A DNA stretch of 60,368 nt from contig NZ_JACSRA010000028.1 in NCBI RefSeq assembly GCF_014836335.1, forward strand, positions 1 to 60,368, written 5' to 3'. The notes below the pieces were generated by a model. The model did not search any database, was not told the origin of the DNA, and was given only the letters and a program-made list of their open reading frames with translations. Source of the DNA: Clostridium cibarium (GTDB taxonomy: Bacteria > Bacillota > Clostridia > Clostridiales > Clostridiaceae). Position numbers and translations under genes: made by a program. Below, one piece after another: positions 1 to 7,675 of the stretch (within the stretch, counting starts at the first letter, position 1; the number at the start of each line of letters is the position of its first letter).

Positions 1-75
1 CCGCCGTATACCGAACGGTACGTACGGTGGTGTGAGAGGTCGGTAGATAAAATAATTATCTACCTCCTACTCGAT
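1..75 (+). mobile_element. 3' end of a group II intron (domains V and VI)
   Basis: The first ~34 bases fold as a domain V hairpin: CCGCCGT pairs with ACGGTGG and an inner ACC/GGT helix is closed by a GAAC tetraloop. Bases ~36-68 form a domain VI-like stem (AGGT.GGTAGATA with TATCTACC.TCCT), and the element ends in the CTACTCGAT 3' end common in bacterial group II introns. The rest of the intron, including any maturase gene, lies upstream of the window. The exact splice junction (about base 75) is inferred from the family pattern. Confidence 0.8.
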
Positions 76-114
76 TGACCTAAATACGGAAAAATAAATT
101 ATTAGATTTTTATT

Positions 115-141
115 TAAAGAAAAAAAATAAATTGACGATAA
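115..141 (+). promoter_or_regulatory. Sigma-28 (SigD/FliA)-type flagellar promoter
   Basis: TAAA at 115-118, a 15-base spacer, and GACGATAA at 134-141 match the flagellar sigma consensus TAAA-N15-GCCGATAA with one mismatch and exact spacing. It lies 40 bases before the flagellin start and about 40 bases after the intron end, so the intron did not remove it. Confidence 0.65.
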
Positions 142-180
142 TAAAATAGTTAGTAAAAATAAAACAAAGAAGGGAATAAT

Positions 181-1020
181 ATGAATAGTAACTGGAGTGT
201 GTTTGGGTTAGGGTTATGGAGACAAATGGGGATTCACCAATCAAATTTGAATAGATCTATGGAAAGACTTTCTTCTGGATTGAGAATAAATAGTGCGGCA
301 GATGATCCAGCAGGGTTAGCTATATCTGAGAGGATGAGAGCACAAATAAGAGGATTAAATGCAGCAGAGAGAAATGTGCAAGATGGCATTTCGATGGTAC
401 AGACAGCAGATGGTGCGCTTTCAACTGTTCAGAATATTTTACAGAGGTTAAATGAATTAGCAACTCAAAGTTCAAATGGAACTTACAATGATAAGGATAG
501 AAAAGCTTTAGCTGAAGAATTTAATCAACTTTTAAGTGAAATTAATACAATAGGAGATCAAACTGAATTTAATACAAATCCTTTATTTAAAGAGAAAAAT
601 GGTAGTGGAAGTAATAAATTTGTTCTTCAAATTGGAGCTAATGCAGGACAAACTTTGGAAATAGATTTGGGAATAATGAACACAACAGTTATCGGATTAA
701 AGGATGTAAGTATTGCAACACAAGAGGATGCTATGAAAGCAATTAAACCAATTCAAAATGCAATAGATCAAATATCAATGAAAAGAGCAAAGCTTGGTGC
801 CGTGCAAAATAGATTAGAATATATAGCAGATAATTTAGAAAACTATGCTGAAAATTTAACAGAAGCAGAATCTAGAATAAGAGATGCTGATATGGCAAAG
901 GAAATGCTAGATTATTCAAGAAGCAATGTGTTAATGCAAGTAACTCAAAGTCTTTTTGCACAAGTTAATAAACAACGTCAAAGCATGATAGATATGTTGA
1001 AATCAATGTTAAATAGTTGA
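181..1020 (+). CDS. Flagellin with a divergent N-terminus
   Basis: The 279-residue protein is a flagellar filament subunit, exported through the flagellar secretion apparatus. From about residue 14 it matches the conserved flagellin N-terminal D0/D1 helix (SNLNRSMERLSSGLRINSAA, then DDPAGLAISERMR), and residues 190-279 carry the conserved C-terminal helices (AESRIRDADMAKEM, QVTQSLFAQVNKQ). The hypervariable centre is very short. The first ~13 residues (MNSNWSVFGLGLW) differ from the usual M-I-N-H-N start but keep the same length, so this is divergence and not truncation. The C-terminus (MIDMLKSMLNS) is also atypical. An AAGGGA ribosome site lies 9 bases upstream, behind a sigma-28-like promoter. 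Confidence 0.93.
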   Translation: MNSNWSVFGLGLWRQMGIHQSNLNRSMERLSSGLRINSAADDPAGLAISERMRAQIRGLNAAERNVQDGISMVQTADGALSTVQNILQRLNELATQSSNGTYNDKDRKALAEEFNQLLSEINTIGDQTEFNTNPLFKEKNGSGSNKFVLQIGANAGQTLEIDLGIMNTTVIGLKDVSIATQEDAMKAIKPIQNAIDQISMKRAKLGAVQNRLEYIADNLENYAENLTEAESRIRDADMAKEMLDYSRSNVLMQVTQSLFAQVNKQRQSMIDMLKSMLNS

Positions 1021-1119
1021 ATTAACAAATAATTATTTTTAGTAAATAAAAAATATCTATTGAAGTATTTTATTCTTAATAGTATTATTTATGTAAGATA
1101 AAATATGGAGGATAATTAA

Positions 1120-1950
1120 ATGTTAAATATAGGATGTCATTTATCAACTACCAAAGGATTTGAAAACATGGGAAAAGAAGCTCTTGAAATTGGTGCTAAT
1201 ACATTTCAATTTTTTACTCGTAATCCAAGAGGTGGTAAGGCCAAAGAAATAGATGAAAGTGATGTTAATGCATTATTAAAGCTATTAAAAGAAAATTGCT
1301 TCGCTACCCTTTTAGCCCATGCTCCTTATACATTAAATGCATGTTCAGCAGATGAGAGAACAAGGGAATTTGCTAGAGAGATGATGGCAGATGATTTAGA
1401 GAGAATGGAATATTTACCTAATAATCTCTATAACTTTCATCCTGGAAGTCATGTTAAACAAGGAGTGGAAGTTGGAATAAGTTATATAGTGGATTTATTA
1501 AATTCTGTTATTAAGCCTGAACAAACCACAAAAGTATTGTTAGAAACTATGGCTGGAAAAGGAACAGAGGTTGGTAGAACATTTGAAGAGATAGGTGAGA
1601 TAATTAATAGAGTTGAGTTAAAAGATCATTTAGGAGTATGTTTAGATACATGTCATGTATACGATGCTGGATATGATATTGTTAATAATTTAGATGGTGT
1701 ATTAGATGAGTTTGATAGGATAATAGGATTAGATAGACTATGTGCAATTCATTTAAATGATAGTAAGAATCCTTTTGAAAGTCATAAAGATAGGCATGAA
1801 AAAATTGGAGAAGGATCAATTGGAATTGAAGCAATTACAAGAATAATTAATCATCCAAAGTTAAGAAATCTACCATTTTTCCTTGAAACACCTAATGAAC
1901 TTGAAGGGTATGCAAAAGAGATAGAGTTATTAAGAAATGCTTATAAATAA
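1120..1950 (+). CDS. nfo: Deoxyribonuclease IV (AP endonuclease, Nfo family)
   Basis: The 276-residue protein has the size and motifs of endonuclease IV, a TIM-barrel, three-zinc enzyme that cuts DNA 5' of abasic sites in base-excision repair. The N-terminus IGCHLSTTKGFENM, NTFQFFTRNPRG, HAPYTLN, the metal ligands in NFHPGSH, LLETMAGKG, CLDTCHVYDAGYD, AIHLNDSKNPFESHKDRHE and FFLETPNE are all present and in order. A GGAGG site precedes the ATG. It stands alone between the flagellin and a tiny basic protein, so it is probably transcribed from the A/T-rich gap at 1021-1119. Confidence 0.95.
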   Translation: MLNIGCHLSTTKGFENMGKEALEIGANTFQFFTRNPRGGKAKEIDESDVNALLKLLKENCFATLLAHAPYTLNACSADERTREFAREMMADDLERMEYLPNNLYNFHPGSHVKQGVEVGISYIVDLLNSVIKPEQTTKVLLETMAGKGTEVGRTFEEIGEIINRVELKDHLGVCLDTCHVYDAGYDIVNNLDGVLDEFDRIIGLDRLCAIHLNDSKNPFESHKDRHEKIGEGSIGIEAITRIINHPKLRNLPFFLETPNELEGYAKEIELLRNAYK

Positions 1951-2030
1951 TACCTTTTAAATTTAGTGAATTATAATTTCTATATTGTAGATAATAGTAA
2001 TGTAGAGATTTTTATTAGGAGGAATATTTT

Positions 2031-2135
2031 ATGAGCGAAAAAAAAGATCCTTCTTGCAAAAGCCAACAGGAGAAGGAGAGAAAATCAAATAACGGTAAAA
2101 CAAAGCACAATAAGAAAGTATATAAAAAAGATTAA
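2031..2135 (+). CDS. Small lysine-rich protein (34 aa)
   Basis: The short frame encodes 34 residues, begins MSEKKDPSCKSQQEKERK and is about one third lysine/arginine with one cysteine. A perfect AGGAGG ribosome site sits 7 bases before the ATG, and the frame ends just before a strong terminator, which supports translation. I recognise no family; it may be a small nucleic-acid-binding or spore-associated protein, which is a guess. It follows nfo by 80 bases and could share its transcript. Confidence 0.55.
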   Translation: MSEKKDPSCKSQQEKERKSNNGKTKHNKKVYKKD

Positions 2136-2145
2136 TATAGTCTTT

Positions 2146-2177
2146 AAGAGTCAGTTAATATGAACTGACTCTTTTGT
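2146..2177. terminator. Bidirectional intrinsic terminator
   Basis: An 11-bp stem (AAGAGTCAGTT with AACTGACTCTT, 2146-2156 and 2163-2173) is followed by TTTTG. It separates the tiny basic gene from the convergent CBS gene and could serve both. Confidence 0.8.
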
Positions 2178-2180
2178 GTT

Positions 2181-2612
2181 TTAAAAATGATTGTTTGTGC
2201 CTGGTTCTGAAATACTACTAAGAGCATCTTCTGCATTGTGTTGAAGTGCTGGTTCAACTGAAATATCACCAAGGGATATCATTCCAACAAGGCTATTGTT
2301 TTCAACAATAGGCAATCTTCTTATTTGCTCTCTGCTCATTATTTTGGCTACATCTTGAACATCCATATTAGGATTTCCTGTAATAAGATGTGAAGTCATA
2401 ACATCAGAGATTTGTTGTTCAGTTGGATTTTTACCAGATGCAACAGAGTTTAATGTAATATCTCTATCTGTAATTATGCCAACTAATCTTTTTTCATTGC
2501 ATACAGGTATTGAACCTACATCAAATTGTTTCATCATTTGAGCTGCTCTTTCAATAGAGTCTTTTGAATCTAAGCTTACTACATCTTTTGACATTATATC
2601 TTTTACTAACAT
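2181..2612 (-). CDS. Two-CBS-domain protein
   Basis: The 143-residue cytoplasmic protein consists almost entirely of two CBS domains (about residues 7-60 and 72-125), a Bateman module that binds adenine nucleotides and usually senses energy state or tunes a partner. Signatures are VKDIMSKDVVSLDSKDSIERAA, GSIPVCNEKRLVGIITDRDI, then the second repeat ISDVMTSHLITG...RRLPIVENNSLVGMISLGDI. The last ~18 residues are a polar tail. The ATG follows GGAGGTGG. No partner gene is adjacent, so the role is open. Confidence 0.9.
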   Translation of the reverse strand: MLVKDIMSKDVVSLDSKDSIERAAQMMKQFDVGSIPVCNEKRLVGIITDRDITLNSVASGKNPTEQQISDVMTSHLITGNPNMDVQDVAKIMSREQIRRLPIVENNSLVGMISLGDISVEPALQHNAEDALSSISEPGTNNHF

Positions 2613-2735
2613 AAATCCACCTCCTCAAGTATATTACCCAATAATAAATTTTTTATTATGGATTTTAAATCCTTAAGAAAGTATGTCATTAAATTATATG
2701 TTATTAAATATATTTGAAGTGAAGGAAACTAGTAA

Positions 2736-2850
2736 AGTTATAATATTCTTGAAGACAGATAACCTGTAAAGGCCCAAGTTATCAGCATATTCTTAAGAAT
2801 ATTACCATATAAGAATATTACCATAAAGGAGTGTTATCATATGGTATAGT
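2736..2850. repeat. Dispersed palindromic repeat, copy 1
   Basis: Bases 2783-2818 match, in reverse complement, the stretch at about 43884-43920 with two mismatches over ~36 bases. The core is two direct copies of AAGAATATTACCATA with an inverted TATTCTTAAGAATA palindrome; GATAAC and GTTATC flank it at 2757 and 2778. It fills most of the 350-base gap between the CBS gene and clpS, which otherwise holds only the hairpin at 2887 and the clpS promoter region. Confidence 0.6.
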
Positions 2851-2886
2851 AAGCTATACTTGTTAATTAAAAATATAAATAAGAAA

Positions 2887-2915
2887 AGCAGTGAGTTATG
2901 TCTTGCTGTTTTTTT
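2887..2915 (+). terminator. Terminator-like hairpin upstream of clpS
   Basis: A 9-bp stem (AGCAGTGAG with CTTGCTGTT, two or three G-T pairs) with a 6-base loop runs into seven T residues. A TATAAT at 2918-2923 follows directly and may be the -10 of clpS. No gene reads into it from the left, so it could end a small RNA or act as an attenuator. Confidence 0.45.
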
Positions 2916-2962
2916 GTTATAATATAAATAATAATAGATAAATATTTTTAGGGAGGGCATAA

Positions 2963-3262
2963 ATGGCAACTGGTACATCAATAAAAGAAAAGAATAAAGT
3001 TAAAGTTAGGGAACCTAAAAAATACAAAGTAGTAATGTATAATGACGATTTTACACCTATGGAGTTCGTAGTTTATATATTGATTAATATATTTAAAAAA
3101 AGCGAAGAAGAGGCAGTGCAAATTATGATGAGTGTACATAAAGGTGGAAAAGCAGTGGTAGGAATATACTCTTATGATATAGCTAAAACAAAAGCTGATA
3201 TAGCTATATCACTATCAAGGCAGGAAGGTTATCCTTTTAGAATAAAGGTAGAAGAAGTGTAG
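2963..3262 (+). CDS. clpS: ATP-dependent Clp protease adaptor ClpS
   Basis: The 99-residue cytoplasmic adaptor delivers N-degron substrates to a Clp ATPase. The ClpS core is clear: KYKVVMYNDDFTPMEFVVYIL, where the NDD/TPMEFV segment forms the N-degron pocket, and the later VHKGGKAVVGIYSYDIA, with the conserved H and G. The ~20-residue basic N-terminal arm is the part that enters the ATPase in characterised systems. It starts after GGGAGG and ends 11 bases before clpA, so the two form an operon, matching the adaptor-unfoldase partnership. Confidence 0.95.
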   Translation: MATGTSIKEKNKVKVREPKKYKVVMYNDDFTPMEFVVYILINIFKKSEEEAVQIMMSVHKGGKAVVGIYSYDIAKTKADIAISLSRQEGYPFRIKVEEV

Positions 3263-3273
3263 GAGGACTAGTA

Positions 3274-5478
3274 ATGAAATATTCTAGAATAGTAAATGAG
3301 ATACTTGGTAAGATGATAAGTTTTGCTAAGGCAAAAAAACATGAGTATATTACTCCAGAGCATCTTTTATATATAATTACATTTAATAATACATTTATTG
3401 AATGCTTTAAAAGTTGCGGTGGAGATGTTGAAAAACTTAGAGTAGATTTGGAAACTTATTTAGGGGAGAACATAGATAAGATAGATGTAGAAGAACCTAT
3501 AGTTAGTCATGGATTAAATGAAGTATTATCATATGGAAGTTTACAAGCAACTTCATCAGGGAAAGATGAAATTGAACTTATCCATATATTATCAGGTGTA
3601 ATGAATTTAAGGGATAGTCATGCAGTTTATTACATATCTTCACAAGGAATAGAGAGGACTAATTTGCTTTATGAAATGTGTGAAATAGATTTTAAGCAGG
3701 AAGAAGAATCTAAAAAAGTAGAAGTAGATAAAAAAGAAAATGTGGATTCAAGCTGGAGACAGTATGTTACCTGCTTAAATGATATAGTTGAAGAAAATAC
3801 CCCTCTTATAGGGAGAGAAGCAGAACTTAAAAGAACTATGCAAATACTTTGTAGAAAATATAAAAATAATCCTATTCATATAGGAGAAGCAGGGGTTGGA
3901 AAAACTGCAATAACAAATGGTTTAGTAAAGCTTATAAATGAAGGCAAAGTTCCGGAAAAGTTAAAAAATGCAAAGGTATTTTCTATAGATTTAGGAGGAA
4001 TGCTTGCAGGAACTCAATATAGAGGAGATTTCGAAAAAAGATTTAAGATGATTATGGATGGGGTAGCTAAAGAAAAAAATCCAATTATCTATATAGATGA
4101 AGTTCATAATATTGTGGGAGCAGGATCAATTGGTGGTGGATCTTTTGATGTATCTAATATGTTAAAACCTTATTTAGCAGCAGGAAAAATTAGATTTATT
4201 GGAGCTACTACCTACGAGGAGTATAATAAACACTTTGCAAATAGTAAAAGTTTAACTAGAAGATTTCAAAATATTGATGTTAAAGAACCTTCAATAGAAG
4301 AAACGATTGAAATTTTAAATGGATTAATACATTACTATGAGGATTACCATAACGTTAAATACAGTAAAGGTACAATTGAACACGCAGTAAAGCTTAGTGA
4401 TAAGTATATTAATGAGAGATATTTACCAGATAAGGCTATAGACTTAATAGATGAGGCAGGAGCATATAGGGTTCTTAATCCAATAGAAAAAAAGGTTCAA
4501 ACAGTAGATAAAAAACTCATTGAAGAGGTCTTATCAAAGATATGTAATGTTCCAAAACAAACTGTTGAAGGTGATGAAATTAAAAAGTTATCTAATGTGG
4601 AAAAGAAGCTTAAATCACAAGTATTTGGACAAAATGAAGCTATCGATAAGGTTGTAAATGCAGTTAAATTATCTAGAGCAGGATTAAATGAGGATAATAA
4701 ACCAGTAGCAAGTATGCTTTTTGTTGGACCTACTGGAGTTGGAAAAACTGAAATTGCTAAAGAGCTTGCCAAAACCTTGGATATAGAATTAATAAGATTT
4801 GATATGAGTGAATATGTAGAAAAGCACACAGTAGCAAAGTTAATTGGGGCACCAGCAGGGTATGTTGGTTATGAAGAAGGTGGATTACTAACAGATGCAG
4901 TTAGAAAAAATCCTCACTGTGTGTTACTTTTAGATGAGATTGAAAAAGCTCATGGAGATATCTTTAATATTTTACTTCAAGTTATGGATTATGCTACTCT
5001 TACAGATAATAAGGGGAGAAAAACTGATTTTAGAAATGTTATTTTAATTATGACATCGAATGCTGGAGCAAGTAACATTAATAAAAGCCTTATTGGTTTC
5101 GGAGAGAGGCATATAAATTCAGATATAATAAATGATGCAGTTAAAAGAACATTTACACCAGAGTTTAGAAATAGGTTAACTAAAGTTGTTATTTTTAATA
5201 CCATTGACAAAGATATGGCAGCTAAGATTGTAAGAAAACAATTCAAACTATTAAGTGAGAAGTTAGAGGGTAAAGGAATTGAATTGTCTATATCAAAAAC
5301 TTGTATATCTTACATTGAAGAAAAAGGAATTAGTGAAGAATATGGTGCTAGAGAAATTAGTAGAATAATAGATGCTGAGATAAAGCCATTGTTAGTTGAA
5401 GAAATATTATTTGGAAAACTAAAAAAAGGGGGGAAATGCAAAGTAAATTATACTGACAGAATAGTTATTGAAATTTAA
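3274..5478 (+). CDS. clpA: ATP-dependent Clp protease ATP-binding subunit ClpA
   Basis: The 734-residue AAA+ unfoldase feeds substrates to ClpP. Order: Clp N domain (1-140), which binds ClpS; AAA-1 with Walker A GEAGVGKT (about 204-211) and Walker B IIYIDEVHNI; AAA-2 with Walker A GPTGVGKT (about 488) and LLLDEIEKAH; the ClpP-docking loop LIGF near residue 606; then the C-terminal D2-small domain (YGAREISRII). There is no UVR-containing middle domain of the ClpC kind and no ClpB coiled coil, which with the neighbouring clpS favours ClpA. Translation follows AGGAGG, 11 bases after clpS. Confidence 0.95.
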   Translation: MKYSRIVNEILGKMISFAKAKKHEYITPEHLLYIITFNNTFIECFKSCGGDVEKLRVDLETYLGENIDKIDVEEPIVSHGLNEVLSYGSLQATSSGKDEIELIHILSGVMNLRDSHAVYYISSQGIERTNLLYEMCEIDFKQEEESKKVEVDKKENVDSSWRQYVTCLNDIVEENTPLIGREAELKRTMQILCRKYKNNPIHIGEAGVGKTAITNGLVKLINEGKVPEKLKNAKVFSIDLGGMLAGTQYRGDFEKRFKMIMDGVAKEKNPIIYIDEVHNIVGAGSIGGGSFDVSNMLKPYLAAGKIRFIGATTYEEYNKHFANSKSLTRRFQNIDVKEPSIEETIEILNGLIHYYEDYHNVKYSKGTIEHAVKLSDKYINERYLPDKAIDLIDEAGAYRVLNPIEKKVQTVDKKLIEEVLSKICNVPKQTVEGDEIKKLSNVEKKLKSQVFGQNEAIDKVVNAVKLSRAGLNEDNKPVASMLFVGPTGVGKTEIAKELAKTLDIELIRFDMSEYVEKHTVAKLIGAPAGYVGYEEGGLLTDAVRKNPHCVLLLDEIEKAHGDIFNILLQVMDYATLTDNKGRKTDFRNVILIMTSNAGASNINKSLIGFGERHINSDIINDAVKRTFTPEFRNRLTKVVIFNTIDKDMAAKIVRKQFKLLSEKLEGKGIELSISKTCISYIEEKGISEEYGAREISRIIDAEIKPLLVEEILFGKLKKGGKCKVNYTDRIVIEI

Positions 5479-5513
5479 TTAAAATACAACTAAAGATGAA
5501 AGGAAAAAGACAT

Positions 5514-5969
5514 ATGGAGAGGTTCGAAGCAGAAATTAAAGAAGTAATTGGTAGAGGCGGGGCTTATGTAGAAATTCCATTTAATGTAGAGGAAGTGTAT
5601 GGGGCAAAGAGGGTAAAGGTTAAAGCAACTTTTGATGATACACCTTATAGAGGGTCAATTGTTAAAATGGGAACAGAATGTCACATAATAGGCATTACAA
5701 AGGAAATAAGAAATAAAATCAATAAAGATATTGGTGATAGAATTTTAGTTACTGTTGAAAAAGATGAAGAAGAAAGAGTAGTTGAAATACCAGAAGAATT
5801 TAAAGAAAAAATTGATAGTGAAAAGGAAGCTTTGGAATTCTGGAATGAACTATCATTTTCTAATAAAAAGAAGTATGTTAATTGGGTATATTCGGCAAAA
5901 AGAGAAGAGACACGTAATAAGCGTATAGAAATTGCTATTGAAAAATTAATTAATAAAGAAAAATTATAA
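5514..5969 (+). CDS. DUF1905 / YdeI-OmpD-associated family protein
   Basis: This 151-residue soluble protein has a DUF1905 beta-barrel-like N-terminal half (FEAEIKEVIGRGGAYVEIPF...YRGSIVKMG) and a C-terminal helical YdeI/OmpD-associated segment (WNELSFSNKKKYVNWVYSAKREETRNKRIE). The family is tied to bacteriocin protection by name only; its biochemistry is unknown. I start at ATG 5514 because an AAAGGA site lies 10 bases before it and homology begins there; an in-frame ATG at 5496 has no ribosome site. It follows clpA closely (35 bases) and may be co-transcribed. Confidence 0.82.
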   Translation: MERFEAEIKEVIGRGGAYVEIPFNVEEVYGAKRVKVKATFDDTPYRGSIVKMGTECHIIGITKEIRNKINKDIGDRILVTVEKDEEERVVEIPEEFKEKIDSEKEALEFWNELSFSNKKKYVNWVYSAKREETRNKRIEIAIEKLINKEKL

Positions 5970-5991
5970 GTTTATGAAATTTTATAAAACG

Positions 5992-6032
5992 AAAAGCAAA
6001 AGATGGCTAAGGTAGTTCTATCTTTTGCTTTT
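5992..6032. terminator. Bidirectional intrinsic terminator
   Basis: AAAAGCAAAAGAT (5992-6004) pairs perfectly with ATCTTTTGCTTTT (6020-6032), with T residues on both outer sides. It lies between convergent genes and overlaps the last base of the YhhN gene. Confidence 0.8.
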
Positions 6033-6709
6033 TATTTTGATTTAAAATCACCTATGAAACTAAGTGATAATAATCCTTGACCAATATAATATACAAAAAG
6101 ATTAATAGCACTAAATATATGTGGACATTCTGTATAATATATAACAAATAATAAAATAAAATCAGAAATAAAAAACAGAGTGGTGCCAGATATAGTAAGG
6201 TATGTTCCAAGTTTATTTCCTTTTCTCAGCTTTAATAAGGAAAAAGATTTTGTAAGCATAAAAAGAATTATTGAAGTATAAATTAAAACAAGGGGTAACA
6301 TGCCTTGAAAATGAAAACCACTTTTGCTAGTAATAAATGATACAGCTAAAGTAATTAAAATAAAATACATTATTAAATCTTTTAATGATATAGATGTTAG
6401 ATAAATAAATCCTAAAATAAAGAATATATGACCTATGGCAAAGCTGCCTACGCCTGAAATAAATACTGTTTCACCGGGAAAAGATAAAAATATGTCCCCA
6501 AACAAACAAAAAATTAATCCTATAAACATCAAAGAAAAATATTTTTTGTTTGTGGGGCATTTTCTAAAACTAAAGAAAGAACAGCAAACAAAGCAAATGC
6601 TACAGAGAGTTTTAAAAATTTCCTCATAATATCCAGTTGGAGTAATGTTATAATGCATTAAAGGAAAAAGTAATATCAACATCAATAAGAAAAAAATAAA
6701 ATTTAACAC
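6032..6709 (-). CDS. YhhN (lysoplasmalogenase-like) membrane protein
   Basis: The 225-residue integral membrane protein has about seven or eight hydrophobic helices. It belongs to the YhhN/TMEM86 family: LIFCLFGDIFLSF and GSFAIGHIFFILGFIYL carry the conserved GD and GH residues, and ISDFILLFVIYY is the second acidic motif. Eukaryotic TMEM86B hydrolyses lysoplasmalogens, and clostridia do make plasmalogens, so that role is plausible but unproven here. I chose the GTG at 6709 (AAAGGAG upstream); an in-frame TTG at 6754 overlaps a good -10 box and would lie at the promoter. Confidence 0.83.
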   Translation of the reverse strand: MLNFIFFLLMLILLFPLMHYNITPTGYYEEIFKTLCSICFVCCSFFSFRKCPTNKKYFSLMFIGLIFCLFGDIFLSFPGETVFISGVGSFAIGHIFFILGFIYLTSISLKDLIMYFILITLAVSFITSKSGFHFQGMLPLVLIYTSIILFMLTKSFSLLKLRKGNKLGTYLTISGTTLFFISDFILLFVIYYTECPHIFSAINLFVYYIGQGLLSLSFIGDFKSK

Positions 6710-6745
6710 TGTTAAAGTTCTCCTTTTAAGTAATTGCACTTCTAA

Positions 6746-6774
6746 ATTATACAATAAATTTAATATATTAACAA
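6746..6774 (-). promoter_or_regulatory. Vegetative promoter of the YhhN gene
   Basis: On the minus strand TTGTTA (6774-6769), a 17-base spacer and TATAAT (6751-6746) form a sigma-A promoter. Transcription would start near 6739, which rules out the TTG at 6754 as the start codon and supports GTG 6709. Confidence 0.65.
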
Positions 6775-6949
6775 TTTAATTCTTTCAGGAATTGTACTTG
6801 AAATATATTAAATGTACTGAGGATTGCAACAGAATCTGTATTATTTTTACATTGTTAAAAAATACACATTGTGGAATTAAATTGTACAAAGTAGTATAAT
6901 CAAATTGCTATATTTTAAGTATAAATTTATATAACTAGGAGGAGATAAA

Positions 6950-7372
6950 ATGAGTTTTGATAAAGAGTGTTTTTATTGTGTAAAAGATCAAAGACTTACA
7001 GATATTATGATTGAAATTTGTGAATTAGAAGCATCAATTCTATATTTATTTAAGGAGCAAACATATAGAGGAAGATGTTTAATAGCCTTTAAGGGACATA
7101 AAAGTGAAATGTTTGAACTAACAGAGGAAGAAAGAAATAGTTTTGCTAAAGATATAGCTACTGTTGGACAGGCATTACATAACGCATTTTTGCCTAAAAA
7201 AGTCAATTATGGAGCTTTTGCTGATAATATGAAGCATCTACATTTTCATATTGTACCTAAATATGAAGGTGGACCTGATTATGGAGGAACATTTACTATG
7301 AATCCTCAAAAAACATATCTAAGTGATGAAGAGTATAAAGAATTAATTTATAAAATTAAAAATAATTTATAG
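6950..7372 (+). CDS. HIT family nucleotide-binding protein
   Basis: The 140-residue protein has the histidine-triad active site HLHFHIVP near residue 100, used by HIT enzymes to hydrolyse nucleoside phosphoramidates or dinucleotides through a histidine adduct. An N-terminal CFYC pair could bind zinc with other ligands, as in some HIT proteins. The fold features RGRCLIAFKGHKSEMFELTEEE and the C-terminal ..GGPDYGGTF segment are typical. Translation starts after AGGAGG. It is monocistronic; the substrate is unknown. Confidence 0.9.
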   Translation: MSFDKECFYCVKDQRLTDIMIEICELEASILYLFKEQTYRGRCLIAFKGHKSEMFELTEEERNSFAKDIATVGQALHNAFLPKKVNYGAFADNMKHLHFHIVPKYEGGPDYGGTFTMNPQKTYLSDEEYKELIYKIKNNL

Positions 7373-7387
7373 CTAACTTCATAGCAT

Positions 7388-7434
7388 GATAAAAACTTAT
7401 TTTTTGTAAGAAATTACAAAAAGTAAATTTTTAT
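7388..7434. terminator. A/T-rich hairpin after the HIT gene
   Basis: GATAAAAACTTA..TTTTTGTAA pairs imperfectly with TTACAAAAAGTAAATTTTTATC around a GAAA loop. There is no long T run after it, so the terminator role is tentative. The rest of the 303-base gap to the amylase gene holds the operator-like palindrome at 7572 and a long untranslated leader. Confidence 0.5.
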
Positions 7435-7571
7435 CAAAAATATATTGAATAGAACAAAGAAATTATGTAAAGTAAAGATAAGGTAGAGCGATTTAATAAA
7501 TGCATTAGCTGTTAAATATAAATGTTGAACTTATTTTTATAATTAATAAGCATAAGTCATGGAACCCAAAA

Positions 7572-7585
7572 TGCAAACGATTGCA
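7572..7585. promoter_or_regulatory. LacI/GalR-family operator-like palindrome upstream of the amylase
   Basis: TGCAAACGATTGCA is an inverted repeat (TGCAA/TTGCA) around a central CG, the signature of LacI-family operators such as MalR or CcpA sites. It differs from the CcpA cre consensus at two positions, so a maltose-type regulator is as likely as CcpA. It is 91 bases before the amylase start. Confidence 0.5.
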
Positions 7586-7675
7586 CTAAACTTATTTAGG
7601 AAGGGGGTTGAAGAAAAAATCTAAGTTAATGCTAGAGTTGCTGCCTTAATAATTTATATATAAGGAGATGGGAAT

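Noticed and set aside
2887..2923. TTGCTG at 2904 as -35 for the TATAAT at 2918
   Set aside because: The spacing is only 8 bases; the -35 of clpS remains unidentified.
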